Below are positions 9,776 to 19,199 of a DNA stretch of 64,000 nt, piece after piece. Within the stretch, counting starts at the first letter, position 1, and each line of letters begins with the position of its first letter. A model generated the notes under the pieces. That model was not told where the DNA came from and ran no database searches. It saw nothing but the letters and a program-made list of their open reading frames with translations. The translations under genes were made by a program, and so were the position numbers. Source of the stretch: Effrenium voratum (taxonomy: Eukaryota; Sar; Dinophyceae; Suessiales; Symbiodiniaceae); assembly GCA_963377175.1 (NCBI GenBank), contig CAUJNA010000180.1, positions 1,127,633 through 1,191,632 of the forward strand, in the 5' to 3' direction.

Positions 9776-10010
9776 AAGTAACTCCGGGCAAACATTAGAA
9801 CATCCTTTTTAAAGTGGTCCCCAAACCAACAAAAATAAGATAACTGCTTTGAAAAAAAATAAGGCCAAACAGTCGCACAACGGGGCCCTGATTCTATTTA
9901 ATGTGCCTATTGTGAGGTTCGCTTTCATGTCCAACTTGTTTGGGTAGGTGGGTGAAATTCCCACAGTAGAGCCGTAGCCTTTTACTAAACCTCTAAAGGC
10001 AAGACTAAAT

Positions 10011-10205
10011 CAAGTACTGGGACTTTGAAGGGTAAGTCTTGTCAATACTAAATTTGGAATTGGCAATAATAAAGCAGCACCGGGACTCTGAAGGGTAAGT
10101 CTTCGCCATATTCAGCCATTGGCAATTCCAAAGCAAGTACTGGGCCTCTGAGGGGTTAGTCTTGATACTGAAGCAAGTACTGGCTGGGACTCTGAAGGGT
10201 AAGTC
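10011..10205 (+). repeat. Tandem repeat with GGGTAAGTC core
   Basis: Four imperfect units of 64, 59, 40 and about 31 bp start at 10011, 10075, 10134 and 10174. Each begins CAAGTACTGGG or CAGCACCGGG and carries a CTCTGAAGGGTAAGTC-like core. On the plus strand the core looks like a 5' splice site (AAG|GGTAAGTC). Confidence 0.8.
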
Positions 10206-10321
10206 GAAGTTGAACCCAGACCCCCAACTTCCCAACTTTGCAGAGACACCCGATGACTGGTTCCACTTTTCAAGGGGAGGGGAGACCATTAAAGCAGTCC
10301 CACATTACATCTTGCCTGCGT

Positions 10322-10469
10322 TCATTGCACAACTGCAACCAAGGCAAGCCGACGTGCTCGCCCGCCGTGCTCGCCGGCTTTCCGCAGGAAGGGCGCGGCT
10401 TGCTCTAGCCAACGCACTTTGCTGTGAATCGAGTTCAGGTGCTCACCAAGGCCACGGTCGGTACATCGT
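10322..10469 (-). CDS. Exon downstream of family A copy 1
   Basis: The exon begins at the element's 3' AG (GGACCTAG|A) and reads RCTDRGLGEHLNSIHSKVRW, then LEQAAPFLRKAGEHGGRARR and LALVA, with high third-position G/C. It continues in phase from the 26-bp exon on the other side of the element. The 3' end is open until a TGA at 10324-10322, so it may be shorter. Confidence 0.55.
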
Positions 10470-10579
10470 CTAGGTCCTCCAGTAGAGAGGTTAGAATAAG
10501 GGTACCTTGTTTTCTGTGGTCTATTTTAGTAGGGGAACCCTCTCCCAAAAAAGTTGGTCAAAGCGCACTACTGGGGGAC
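10470..10579 (-). mobile_element. Introner-like element, family A copy 1
   Basis: Ends are TAGGTCCTCCAGTAG and CTACTGGGGGACCTA, a 15-bp terminal inverted repeat with one mismatch. Read on the minus strand it is a 110-bp intron: TATAG|GTCCCCCAG ... GGAGGACCTAG|ACG. The TAG is duplicated at the two ends. Copies 2 and 3 are at 14852-14965 and 51996-52103. Confidence 0.68.
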
Positions 10580-10605
10580 CTATAGCTGCTGTGGCCATCC
10601 CAGCG
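10580..10605 (-). CDS. 26-bp exon upstream of family A copy 1
   Basis: From acceptor CTTGCGCAG| the minus strand reads RWDGHSSY plus two bases and joins in phase to RCTDRG across the element. Such a short exon cannot be proven by reading alone. Confidence 0.35.
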
Positions 10606-10639
10606 CTGCGCAAGCCGATGGTTTCATTGGCAAAGCCTT

Positions 10640-10778
10640 GTGCGCGAGGAACCCTGGCCGCGGGCGGAAGGCCGCGCTTTTCGCCATGAAAAGCTCGATC
10701 CGCTGAAACCAGCGCACCCCCTTGCAAGCCTCGAGCCGCTGTGATAGGGTTCAATCTCATCCACAGCACCCTGCTAGG
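10640..10778 (-). CDS. Exon pair of unknown gene
   Basis: Two high-GC stretches: GAVDEIEPYHSGSRLA after acceptor CCTAGCAG| (about 10728-10778), and RIELFMAKSAAFRPRP after acceptor TGGTTTCAG| (about 10643-10692). Exact donors are uncertain. Confidence 0.42.
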
Positions 10779-11002
10779 ACCAAGTGAATGGCTAGCCTCG
10801 TTTCCACGAGTCCGGCCACGTTTCCACGACAGTATGGGCGGCCCGGGGACTGGATGGCGAGGCCCGGTCCTTTGCATGCTTCACACTCAGTCTACGGGGC
10901 GCCTCTGCTAATCCCACACTATCCAATAAGACCACCACAGAGACACCATACTAATACAAAGAATCTATACTCCAATTTCCCTGCAGGCTGGGTCGCGCAA
11001 AC

Positions 11003-11120
11003 CGTTCAATCCTCTTAGAATGCCCGATCTCGCCTCCAAGAGCGAGCCCAAGATCAGTCGCTCGGCGATGCCGTAGAGCAGCTCTAGGAAGAATCCTCTG
11101 GCTTCGCGAATTTGGGAGAT
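11003..11120 (-). CDS. Exon, amphipathic helix-rich
   Basis: A 118-bp exon between acceptor CTGTTTTCCCGTAG| and donor AACG|GTTTGCG. It reads ISQIREARGFFLELLYGIAE then RLILGSLLEARSGILRGLN. Third positions are mostly G/C and both splice sites are good. It starts without Met and has no recognised family. Confidence 0.58.
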
Positions 11121-11129
11121 CTACGGGAA

Positions 11130-12380
11130 AACAGGAAGCCACCCATTTTGATGCTTCCCCGATTTTGAGACATCATTACATTAGTGGCAGCCTAGAAGTT
11201 GTTTACGTGATTGGCAACTTGCGGCCCATATTCTTTCCAGATGTTGTTTTTTGGTTACTGGTTCAGATTAAAAAGGAGCTAGAGGCTTCTTGGAGCCAGG
11301 TCAACTCGGAAAGAGTATTTTTTCTTTACCAGGGAGTGAACGAATTGTATCAAGCGGCGAAAGCCCAAATCGCTCGCTCACTGAACGGTAAAAATTCTGA
11401 AATAGGCAAAACGGAATTCTGGAGACCAAGCTATCACCTCGAAACAAACTCATTGAGAGATCGAAACTCAACTCGGGTAAAGCACGTGATGCATGTCACA
11501 TGCCAAATGCGCCTCTGTGGATAACAAGTAGGCAAACAGTAAACAATGAAATGTAACGAATAAGGGAGATGACCCGACAGTCATTCCAACCCCTGCCGCG
11601 ACACCGGGCCGAGCCACCACAAGCTGTCAACTTTCAACAAACACCAATAGACCAAAGCAACATAGAAGCCTCTTTGACTTGTGCAAGATTGCATCCCGTT
11701 TACTTTCATACTTTGCGAAGAATGGGTCATGCCCGAGATTGCACCTGGCTACAACAGTTTAGGTGTAGAATCCAATGTTCATAGCACACCCCCGCTATGA
11801 AAAGTTGCTACCCACCAGCCAACCTCACAAGCAAAAGAGTTGGATTTGACATGCGGCGAGCCCCTTTGCGGCGCTTTTGACATGAGACTCAGGTTCCATA
11901 AGCCAAGGATCCCTCGTCTCAAGGCCACGTGCGAATCTTTTCACTAGGCTTCTTCCGGATTCTTTCGGTCAGGCAAAAAAGCCCCCGGCCTTCACAGAAA
12001 TCCACGAAGTCGTTTGCACCCAGTGTGCCTGGGCGAGAAAAACCATGGATCGGCCTTGGGCTCCAATCCGGGGTCAACCTTCCTGCTGGGCCATGGACCA
12101 TTTGCGGGGGGATTGGGTCCTACACACGCCCCTAGCATACAAAACGCCCATTGTTGCTTGATGATAAACCCATCGCTTTTTGACCCATCCTGTTTATATG
12201 AGGTGCTCGGCCTCCAACTAGAAGGAGACATGCCCAATGAAAATCGACCAGGGGTGGGGTTCCCACACTAGCAGCTCTCTGCAAATGATTGGAAACAAAT
12301 AGGGGATACAAACCAACTCAGGTTCTCAACAAAATAAACCGACCAACTGGAAGAAGAAACGAAGCAGCACCAGTGGACGA
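11130..12380. other. No supported gene
   Basis: Anonymous sequence with scattered short open frames on both strands. I see no splice-bounded, high third-position-GC exon and no clear repeat. Confidence 0.4.
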
Positions 12381-12389
12381 AACTAGAAG

Positions 12390-12505
12390 CTGCATTCCTG
12401 ACAAACTTCTTAAAGCTACATGCCTCCAAGTGGTCAAATTCCCCAGTGGCACGATTCAGCTCAACACCAGCCCGAACTCTGCCTACACCATCCAAAATCT
12501 GCCCC
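12390..12505 (-). CDS. Probable exon of unknown gene
   Basis: Minus-strand frame GQILDGVGRVRAGVELNRAT then GEFDHLEACSFKKFVRNA. Composition is that of a soluble protein. Boundaries are approximate. Confidence 0.4.
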
Positions 12506-13111
12506 AACCCCGCTGGCTAGGAACACACCTTTCCGACACCTATCCCTTCGTTGAGTTGGCCCTGGTACACATTGAGGAAAAAACAACTTAGTAACGTGAG
12601 CGAAACCAAACCAGACCGCGACCCTGTTCGAACCCAAGCCACCTTCCCTCCAAAGCCAAGATGAAACTCAAAGTCAAAACCTAGGACTCCAAGCTGAAGA
12701 AGCGTGCAAAGGACGCTGGAACAAGTGGACAATATGGTGTGGCCCTCTTGTAATGAGCGCATTGCAGGCTCAAGTGTCATGGATTTGGATTGATCTGCCG
12801 GCGGGCGCCAGTTTTTGCGGGCTACCCGGCAACTCCAAAAGGGAAAGCAAATCCCAACCGACAGATTTGACAAGTCTCGTGGAAATGAACATGTTGGGAT
12901 TTTTGACCGGGCCTTTCCTTTTGAGGGGCCTGGCGGTCTCTTGTGAGGTCCCTGGCGCTCTTCTCACTTCGCCGCATTTTGGCACCAAAAATATCATGGC
13001 TAATAGGCGACAACGCCGGCCCATGGAAAAAGTGCAGGTCCAAGCTACACCGGAAACTCAACACAAGGGTTTCAAACAACCTCACGACACGTTCGGTTGG
13101 AAGTACAGGCA

Positions 13112-13113
<2 letters not shown>

Positions 13114-13149
<36 letters not shown>

Positions 13150-13150
13150 T
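13114..13150 (+). repeat. (CT)n microsatellite
   Basis: An uninterrupted CT run of about 35 bases followed by a pyrimidine-rich tail. Similar CT runs lie at about 1300-1330, 3538-3580 and 58504-58556. Confidence 0.95.
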
Positions 13151-13477
13151 TCCTCCCTCTCAGGGTGGGGTCGTCCATTGTTTTGACTTCATGTGAACAA
13201 CAAGCAGCGCTGCTACCCAGTGCTATTCCAAGAAGTGACAAGGCCGGCACATCAAACGGTTGCTATCGTCTCTGGAAGTGGGCTAAGCCTTGTTGAAGTA
13301 TCATCTGATAATGCCATGCCGCATGCCTGTTTCTTCTGTGCCAAGTATGCTTGAAAGTTTTCTTCAGTAGAGGTGGCTGGATGTTGTGTTTTGCCTCGGA
13401 CCCACTGCGTGGGTAATCAACCTGTGATCGGCTTTGAATATGATTGCCTCGCATGTGATTTTGTTTGTTTAGTGATT

Positions 13478-13580
13478 TCAATCTGTGTAAGTGGTTTGAT
13501 TGAGGAGCTCTCTTATCTTTGTCTTGGCAAGTTCATCTCCTTTTAAAGTGACTACCAGCTCGTCTTTGCGCGCTCGACAA
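13478..13580 (-). CDS. Probable terminal exon of unknown gene
   Basis: Minus-strand frame RARKDELVVTLKGDELAKTK then IRELLNQTTYTD and TGA at 13480-13478. Basic and acidic residues alternate as in a coiled or soluble domain. The 5' edge is uncertain. Confidence 0.42.
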
Positions 13581-13958
13581 AAGCAGGTGTCGAAAAACCA
13601 GACCCGGTTCCGAAAGGCAGCTAAGGCGAATTTGGAATCATGTTCCCGGCTCCAAATTTGCCAAAAGCGAAGCCTGGAAGAAAATCCCACGTGACGCACA
13701 CTGCCTGCTCGCGCGATTCCGAAGTCACCAAGCCTCCACAGCAAAAGGGGGGGGTCCTTGCAAGAGATCGGCGGCCTGTTTCCAGGTATGTCAAAAAAAA
13801 AAGGGGGACCATACAGGGCTAAGAGTCGTTGTTTCCCCCCCCGTTTTTTTGGTTTTGCCTTTTTGGGCAAAAACAAAAAGCGGGAAAAAAAGAGAGGACA
13901 AAAAATACGGGAAAAAAAAGAAAACAAAAAACGGCCTATCCACGGAGACCAGGGCGTC

Positions 13959-14078
13959 TCAAACAGCCGCCGGGCCGCCGATAAAGAGCACCACGCTGCA
14001 GGCGGTGGACAGCGGCACTTGGATCAGCTCCTCTCGCACCGCCCTCAGCAGGCAGTGTACAGGAGCACCTACCCCCGA
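13959..14078 (-). CDS. Terminal exon, hydrophobic C-terminus
   Basis: A 120-bp interval from acceptor GGGTATTTGCAG| to a TGA at 13961-13959. It reads SGVGAPVHCLLRAVREELIQ then VPLSTACSVVLFIGGPAAV. Third positions are almost all G/C, so it is very likely coding. The REELIQVPLS...LF pattern is faintly Mpv17-like, which I do not trust without alignment. Confidence 0.58.
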   Translation of the reverse strand, partial: SGVGAPVHCLLRAVREELIQVPLSTACSVVLFIGGPAAV

Positions 14079-14239
14079 CTGCAAATACCCACTTTTTTAC
14101 GGTATCATGTCGACCCTCTACTAAAAAAGGAGGTATTTACCTTGAAAAACCAGGCTTTCCAAAAAAATACCATAGAACAAGTGGGTATTTGGAGTAGGGG
14201 GTACACCTCGTTTGAACCAAGCATCGCACCCAACAACTT

Positions 14240-14350
14240 TCGGCTGCTTTCTGCTCCCCTGCTATTTTTGTTTGAAGCTTTTGGTGGTCTAATGTAAAAC
14301 CCATTAGTTGGCAAAAAATGTTCAGTCCTAACATCCAAGCAAAATTGCAC
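14240..14350 (-). repeat. Family B repeat, copy 2
   Basis: On the minus strand, CAGAG|GTGCAATTTTGCTTGGATG then GCCAACTAATGGGTTTTAC and AGCAGGGGAGCAGAAAGCAG|. It matches 9114-9220 over most of its length, but lacks the GAGGTGC duplication on the far side. Confidence 0.6.
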
Positions 14351-14821
14351 CTCTGAAATCCTGCCCACTTTTGATATGTGAAGTGGTCACCATTAATTCC
14401 TTCCTATTGATAAATGCACCCTAAATATCGTTTCTTCCAGACCCCCGGATCCCCAACACTAATTACTTTTAGAATACGCCAAGTCTAAACCAATACTAAA
14501 CCTGCTTATTTCGCGCCAGTCCCGACACCAGTCTTACTAGAAGTTTTCCAGCACATGTTTATTGAAATTATAGATTCATACCTAATTTACATTTTACCGA
14601 TTTGGACATGTGTGTTTTATCAATTTCTACATTCAATTGTGCCTTTAACTTTGGAACCGGAAAAAATACAAAAACACCTTGAACTGCTTCACTTAAATTG
14701 CTGGGAAAATTGCAATTCTTTGAGTCTCGAAGAACACATTTTTCCAGCTCGACGAATCAACTTATTTGCACACATCGGTCAGCCAGGAACGGCCCAGCAA
14801 ATGGGCAGGGTGTGCCCTCAC

Positions 14822-14851
14822 CTCAATCGGGTTCGAATTTGGGCGGCTCAT
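14822..14851 (-). CDS. 30-bp exon between element A and GTGAGG donor
   Basis: After the element's CCCAG| the minus strand reads MSRPNSNPIE and meets a textbook donor, GAG|GTGAGG. Phase 0 at both ends. Confidence 0.45.
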
Positions 14852-14965
14852 CTGGGTCCTCCAGTAGAGAGGTTAGAATAAGGGTACCCGTTTTTTTATG
14901 TAGCCTATTTTGGTAGGGGAACCCTCCCAACCAAAAAAGGGGAGAGCAGGGCACTACTGGGGGAC
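14852..14965 (-). mobile_element. Introner-like element, family A copy 2
   Basis: A 114-bp copy with the same terminal inverted repeat. On the minus strand it is bounded CCGAG|GTCCCCCAG and GGACCCAG|ATG. Flanking exons are RDTSQAAEKMTRSE and MSRPNSNPIE, both phase 0 at the junction. It is about 80% identical by eye to copies 1 and 3, with AGAGAGGTTAGAATAAGGGT shared with copy 1. Confidence 0.68.
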
Positions 14966-15008
14966 CTCGGACCTAGTCATTTTTTCGGCAGCTTGCGAAG
15001 TGTCACGC
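14966..15008 (-). CDS. Exon upstream of family A copy 2
   Basis: Acceptor CCCCAATGTAG|G, frame RDTSQAAEKMTRSE, ending exactly at GAG|GTCC of the element. Confidence 0.42.
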
Positions 15009-15257
15009 CTACATTGGGGGGGGGCTGCTCTGTTTGGCATTGAGCCTCCGTCGCCCGCTGCTGGATCGTTATTTTGCCACTTGGGAAACCTTGAAAACCA
15101 AAGAAAAAAAAGTGGCAAAGTGGAAACCTGTGGGGAAACCCAGGAAAAAAAGCACCGGGAAATCCGCGGAAACCATTGGGAATATCATGGGAAATCTGTG
15201 GCCCGTCGTTTTCGACCAACAGGTGACTGTCAGTGGACACGCCTTATCTTCTGCTGA

Positions 15258-15336
15258 TCAAACGCATTGGGTGAGGCGCTTGGACAAGGCATTGTCCACA
15301 AAGTTCATGGCGAAACTGAAGCCGATGATGAAGTAC
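15258..15336 (-). CDS. Probable terminal exon, hydrophobic
   Basis: Acceptor CGGAGCCAG|G then YFIIGFSFAMNFVDNALSKR and LTQCV with a TGA at 15260-15258. Third positions are mostly G/C. Confidence 0.47.
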
Positions 15337-15779
15337 CTGGCTCCGTGTCAACGAACCAAACCCCTCCAGTGACTCGAGTGGACGTTAGACATTGGCAGCT
15401 TCTAGGTCGGCGTTCTAACAGCCTGGGAGAATACCGCACACCTAGAAGCCGCATGCTGAAACCGAAGCAGAACCTAGCCTCTCAAAGGCTCGTAGCTAGA
15501 CCTATGGCCGAGCTGACTAGCTTCCACTGGGCCAACACCAGTCTGATGCCAAGAGCCATTGGCCTGGCACATGACACCTGTAGACATGTTTCTGCGGAAG
15601 ACCCGGCGAGTTCTTGCAGCTAGAAAAAAACAACTCTAGGGGTTGTGTCCCCGTTCTTATCAACCATCGTTATTTTCGAAAACCAGCCGTGTTCCTTGGG
15701 TTTCTGAAGGGCTTCTAGAAAGAAGGATCCCTGGAAAGAATGGGGGAGGTACCCCTGGAACAACAAGATGTTGATGTGG

Positions 15780-15919
15780 CGTGCAAACCACCAGCTGACC
15801 TTCCGACCAAAAGAAGCGTGTCTGATGGATGCCGCCAGCCGAGACAGACCTTCACTGCAAAACCCGGACGCGCACAACCGATGCCGCCCCTATGCCTGGG
15901 ATCAAACAGAACATGCTCG
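15780..15919 (-). CDS. Exon downstream of family C copy 1
   Basis: Starts at the element's acceptor CACCAG|C and reads EHVLFDPRHRGGIGCARPGF, then AVKVCLGWRHPSDTLLLVGR, to about GGAAG|GTCAGC. In phase with DLTSRVFRDAC across the element. Confidence 0.45.
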
Positions 15920-16021
15920 CTGGTGCTCAGCAGGGAATGAGGAAATGCCCCTTGCAAATCATCCCATCTGGTTTCCTTTCAGGGAATCCCTAGGTTCCTT
16001 CCCCTCATTCCCACTGAGCAC
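15920..16021 (-). mobile_element. Introner-like element, family C copy 1
   Basis: A 102-bp intron-like unit inside a near-perfect terminal inverted repeat of about 25 bp (GCTGGTGCTCAG...GGGAATGAGG and its complement). On the minus strand it runs TTGCTG|GTGCTCAG to GAGCACCAG|CGAG. Removal gives FRDAC-C-EHVLF in frame. Copies 2 and 3 at 48989-49090 and 50527-50649 share TCATTCC/CTTTCC...CTGAGCACCAG and GGAAACCACCAGTTGGATG. Confidence 0.68.
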
Positions 16022-16062
16022 CAGCAAGCATCTCGAAAAACACGTGAAGTCAGGTCCCATGC

Positions 16063-16077
16063 CCCCCCCCCCCCCAG
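16063..16077 (+). repeat. Poly-C tract
   Basis: A run of about 14 C. Similar homopolymers of C, G or A (8-13) are common in the window (18660, 18707, 26767, 28609, 61860). Confidence 0.9.
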
Positions 16078-16686
16078 TTTTGGAGTGCATGCGCCTAAAC
16101 TTCCATTCGGAACCCGGAACCCGGATGATATTGCAAATTGCTTGGCGCCCATCTTGCATAGGAGAAGTTGGGACACAAACATGTTGACAAAGTCAAGACA
16201 CATGTTGCCATTCAAGCCCTTCCATGACGGCTTTAGGGTAGAACGCTGACCTCCTATGCTTCCTGAATACTGCACTCAAAAAAAAGCGAAACCAACATTT
16301 CAGTAGTTCAAATCAGACTTCTGGGCCAAAATGGATGAAATGCACACTTGGGATCCAAATGAAAACACCGTCGAGGAAGGCGACACCAAACGCATCCACT
16401 TTCTAAGCGCGTGACGTCACGCGCAAAAACCGGAGAAAGGGCTTTTGTAAGCTGATAGGCATGAAACCTCCCATTTCTTACAGGGGCCCTGGCTTTCGAC
16501 ATGCACTTGGAGACCACTTTCATTTGGTTGTGTCTGTTTTTGGGGGACCCCTCCCCGCCCCAAAAAAAAGGTGGGGCTTTCATGTGGTTTCCCTTATTAG
16601 AAAAGGGAACCGGTTCCAACTCAAAAAAAGAGGAGCCATCCATTTCTAAGCTGACAGCACGCGCTGACCCCTGACATCCCCTGAAC

Positions 16687-16841
16687 CAGGTTTCTCCCGA
16701 GGCACAGGGCGTTCTCGCCGAAGAACTCGCAGTAGGTGAACTCCCACAGCAAGATTAGGGGGAAAATGAGGAAAAGACCTTGCCAGGTCGCCAGAACCCG
16801 TTCGCCCATGGGTGCGATGCGGAACCGCCACGCAAGCATTT
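16687..16841 (-). CDS. Exon with transmembrane segment
   Basis: A 155-bp exon between a strong acceptor, TTTGTTTCGCACAG|, and donor AACCTG|GTTCAG. It reads MLAWRFRIAPMGERVLATWQ, then GLFLIFPLILLWEFTYCEFF and GENALCLGRNL. One clear membrane helix sits in the middle, and third positions are strongly G/C. Probably part of a multi-pass membrane protein; family unknown. Confidence 0.6.
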
Positions 16842-17283
16842 CTGTGCGAAACAAAACAAAACGAGTTGCTGGCCGCATGTCTAACAGCAAGCTCCAAAGG
16901 TAGCCTGACAATTGCAGACTATCACGTTTTGCGAAGCAATCACGAGAAAGGTTGGTTTGTAGTTTTGCTCGAAGAGGGGCGGCCTTCGCCCACATGCTAC
17001 TACTGTTCTTCCTCTAGGAGTTCGAATGGACATTGTGGCATCGGATCCCCAGCACATTAAAGCCTCACAGGACTCTGCTTAGAAGCCTCAGGCTCTTTCA
17101 GCGGCTTGGAACGAATCTTGCACGCAGCTCGGGAAAAAATGCTTGCCTCAACCTTGGTTAAGGCATACCTGGAGCAACCAATGGCATGCAGCAAAGCCAC
17201 TGACAAAGATCAGGTGGGCGCGCTTCCATCGAATTGGCACCGTCCTTCGAAAGGGCAATGTCAATAAGATAGGAGCATCATGG

Positions 17284-17709
17284 CTATGACTGGACGGGTG
17301 AAGTCCTGATTTGACAATTCGGACTTCGGGGCCTCAAACGCATCGCCAACGTCTCACCGAACAATCGGAATTGATCTGCCCTCTTGCTTGTATGGGCGCT
17401 GCGCTGGAGAGCTGAATGAACACCAAACACAAACACCCGGCAGCATTGGAGTTGCGTAGTTTCTTTGCAGTAGAGAAGCATTGCACCACTGGCGGTTGCA
17501 CCAATCCAGACAGGGGCGTTAACCAGCGTTACTACAACCCAAGAGGAGATCTTGACCGAAACAGAAGGCATTGATGCCGGTGCCTCAAAAGAAGTTGTAG
17601 GGATGGACATGTCACATTCTTGAGAACACTCACTTGCCCAAAGGACCTGGAAGTAAAAGGTTAACCTTTTCGGACCTTTACTCAAGAAGGACCAAACAAG
17701 GAAGACCAA
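17284..17709 (-). CDS. 142-codon open frame, function unknown
   Basis: A continuous minus-strand frame whose centre reads SVSVKISSWVVVTLVNAPVW then IGATASGAMLLYCKETTQLQ. It could be one long exon or a chance frame. Third positions are mixed and no splice sites were fixed. Confidence 0.3.
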   Translation of the reverse strand: MVFLVWSFLSKGPKRLTFYFQVLWASECSQECDMSIPTTSFEAPASMPSVSVKISSWVVVTLVNAPVWIGATASGAMLLYCKETTQLQCCRVFVFGVHSALQRSAHTSKRADQFRLFGETLAMRLRPRSPNCQIRTSPVQS

Positions 17710-18009
17710 AAGGTCAAAAGGTCAGCTTTGAACTAAGAACATGTTCATTTCAGCCTGCCATGGCCGCTTTTGCAAGCCGCATCTCCTGATCTGCTGGCGC
17801 TGCTCGGCCCTCAAAGTGAGGCCCTCTCTGCCTCAAAGGGGCGTGACTTGCATCCTTCCCTCCGGAGGCAACTCCCCAAATGCGTGTGGCTCAAAATTAA
17901 GCGATCGGAGGGGCAAACCGCAGGTTTTGGTCCATGTTTCCACCTAGCGATCGGCTTCCATTTTGGCACCGGTTTTTTGAGCCACAGCCAAATGAATGTC
18001 AGGTCTCCA

Positions 18010-18115
18010 AACTGCTAGTCCAAAACGGCCATGATTTCAGTGGCAACTTGCCATCAAGGATGTTGCTCAAGAGGCTGAACAGGGCCGATGCATCAAGGAG
18101 GCGGTATGGAACTTG
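18010..18115 (-). CDS. Probable exon of unknown gene
   Basis: Minus-strand frame EQVPYRLLDASALFSLLSNI then LDGKLPLKSWPFW. Boundaries are approximate. Confidence 0.35.
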
Positions 18116-19028
18116 CTCTCTGACCCCGCTATGTGTCCTGATCCCTGAGGGCTGGTACAACCGATGCCTGCTCTGGAGGGTGCACAGGCACCCATTCACA
18201 ACCTTGGGTCCTGGAAGCCGGGCGCCGCAGCAAGAGGGGCTCTCTGTATCATCCGGATGCCGGACTGCCACATGGGATGTTGATTTCGAAGGTGGAGGAT
18301 TCAACATGTTCAGACCACCCTTTCCCTCTTGAGGGAGCCATGTCTTGATTGCTCCCCTCCTCTACATCGCTTAAGGAGTCGACTGAGTATTGGTTTGAGT
18401 ATCGGCTGTAAGTCCCTCGGTGCAGCAACGATTGCAGGCCTTACCTGTGCGTCGTATAGCTTCTCAACTAGGGTGCAGCTCACAAAAACCCACAGACTGT
18501 TTGAGCCAATGGTCTGCTCATGCTGGGGGTATCGTTTCCCTTTTTCCCATCGATTTACAATGGCTTGGGCCTGCAAAACAAGTGCAGGGACAACTTCCCC
18601 CTTCCAGGGCAAATGCATAGAACCAAACTCAAAACACGGCTGGAATTAGGACCCCTGCAAAAAAAAAAAAAAATGGTTTGCCTGGTTAGTGGAAAACAAA
18701 GGGACCCCCCCCCCCCAAAAAAAAAAAGAAGGGGATCTATTCTGGGGAAGAAAACTCCAAGTGCCATCCTTTTTGCAGCCAACCATGGGGCACCGACTTG
18801 ACAAGCTTGGCTGCACACCCCTCTCTTATCAGCTACTTTCTGGGATGAAACAAGTTGAGAGCTGGCAATCCCCATTCTGCAGAATTATTATCCAAAGCCA
18901 AATGAACCCAGTGCCAGTTCAATATTCCTGGTTGCGTTTGATTGGGGGGTCTCCCAGTTTTGGACACTGTTCACTTTGCCGGGCAGGACACCCAGGAACA
19001 TCGCGCACATCGCATGGGCTCGACTGTT

Positions 19029-19141
19029 TCATCCGGGACCCGTGCCCCCAGCCGCGGCCAAGGCGCTCAGCAAATGCGTGGGCTGCTGCAGCAGGAACTG
19101 CTCCTCCACTTCCCGGAGCCGCGGGATCATCATGCGGCTGC
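19029..19141 (-). CDS. Exon, high third-position GC
   Basis: After acceptor TTGATTCCGCAG| the minus strand reads SRMMIPRLREVEEQFLLQQP then THLLSALAAAGGTGPG and TGA. Nearly all third positions are G or C, so it is very likely coding. It may end at the TGA (19031-19029) or at an upstream donor. Confidence 0.57.
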
Positions 19142-19199
19142 CTGCGGAATCAAGCCGGACCGGCGGAAGAAACTGGAACCTAGAACCCACGGGGCTCCC

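Noticed and set aside
13707..13731. Minus-strand LGDFGIARA, like a NEK-type protein kinase activation segment, between GTGGAG| and CGAGCAG|GCAGTG
   Set aside because: No HRD, APE or other kinase motif was found on either side within several kilobases; a nine-residue match can arise by chance.
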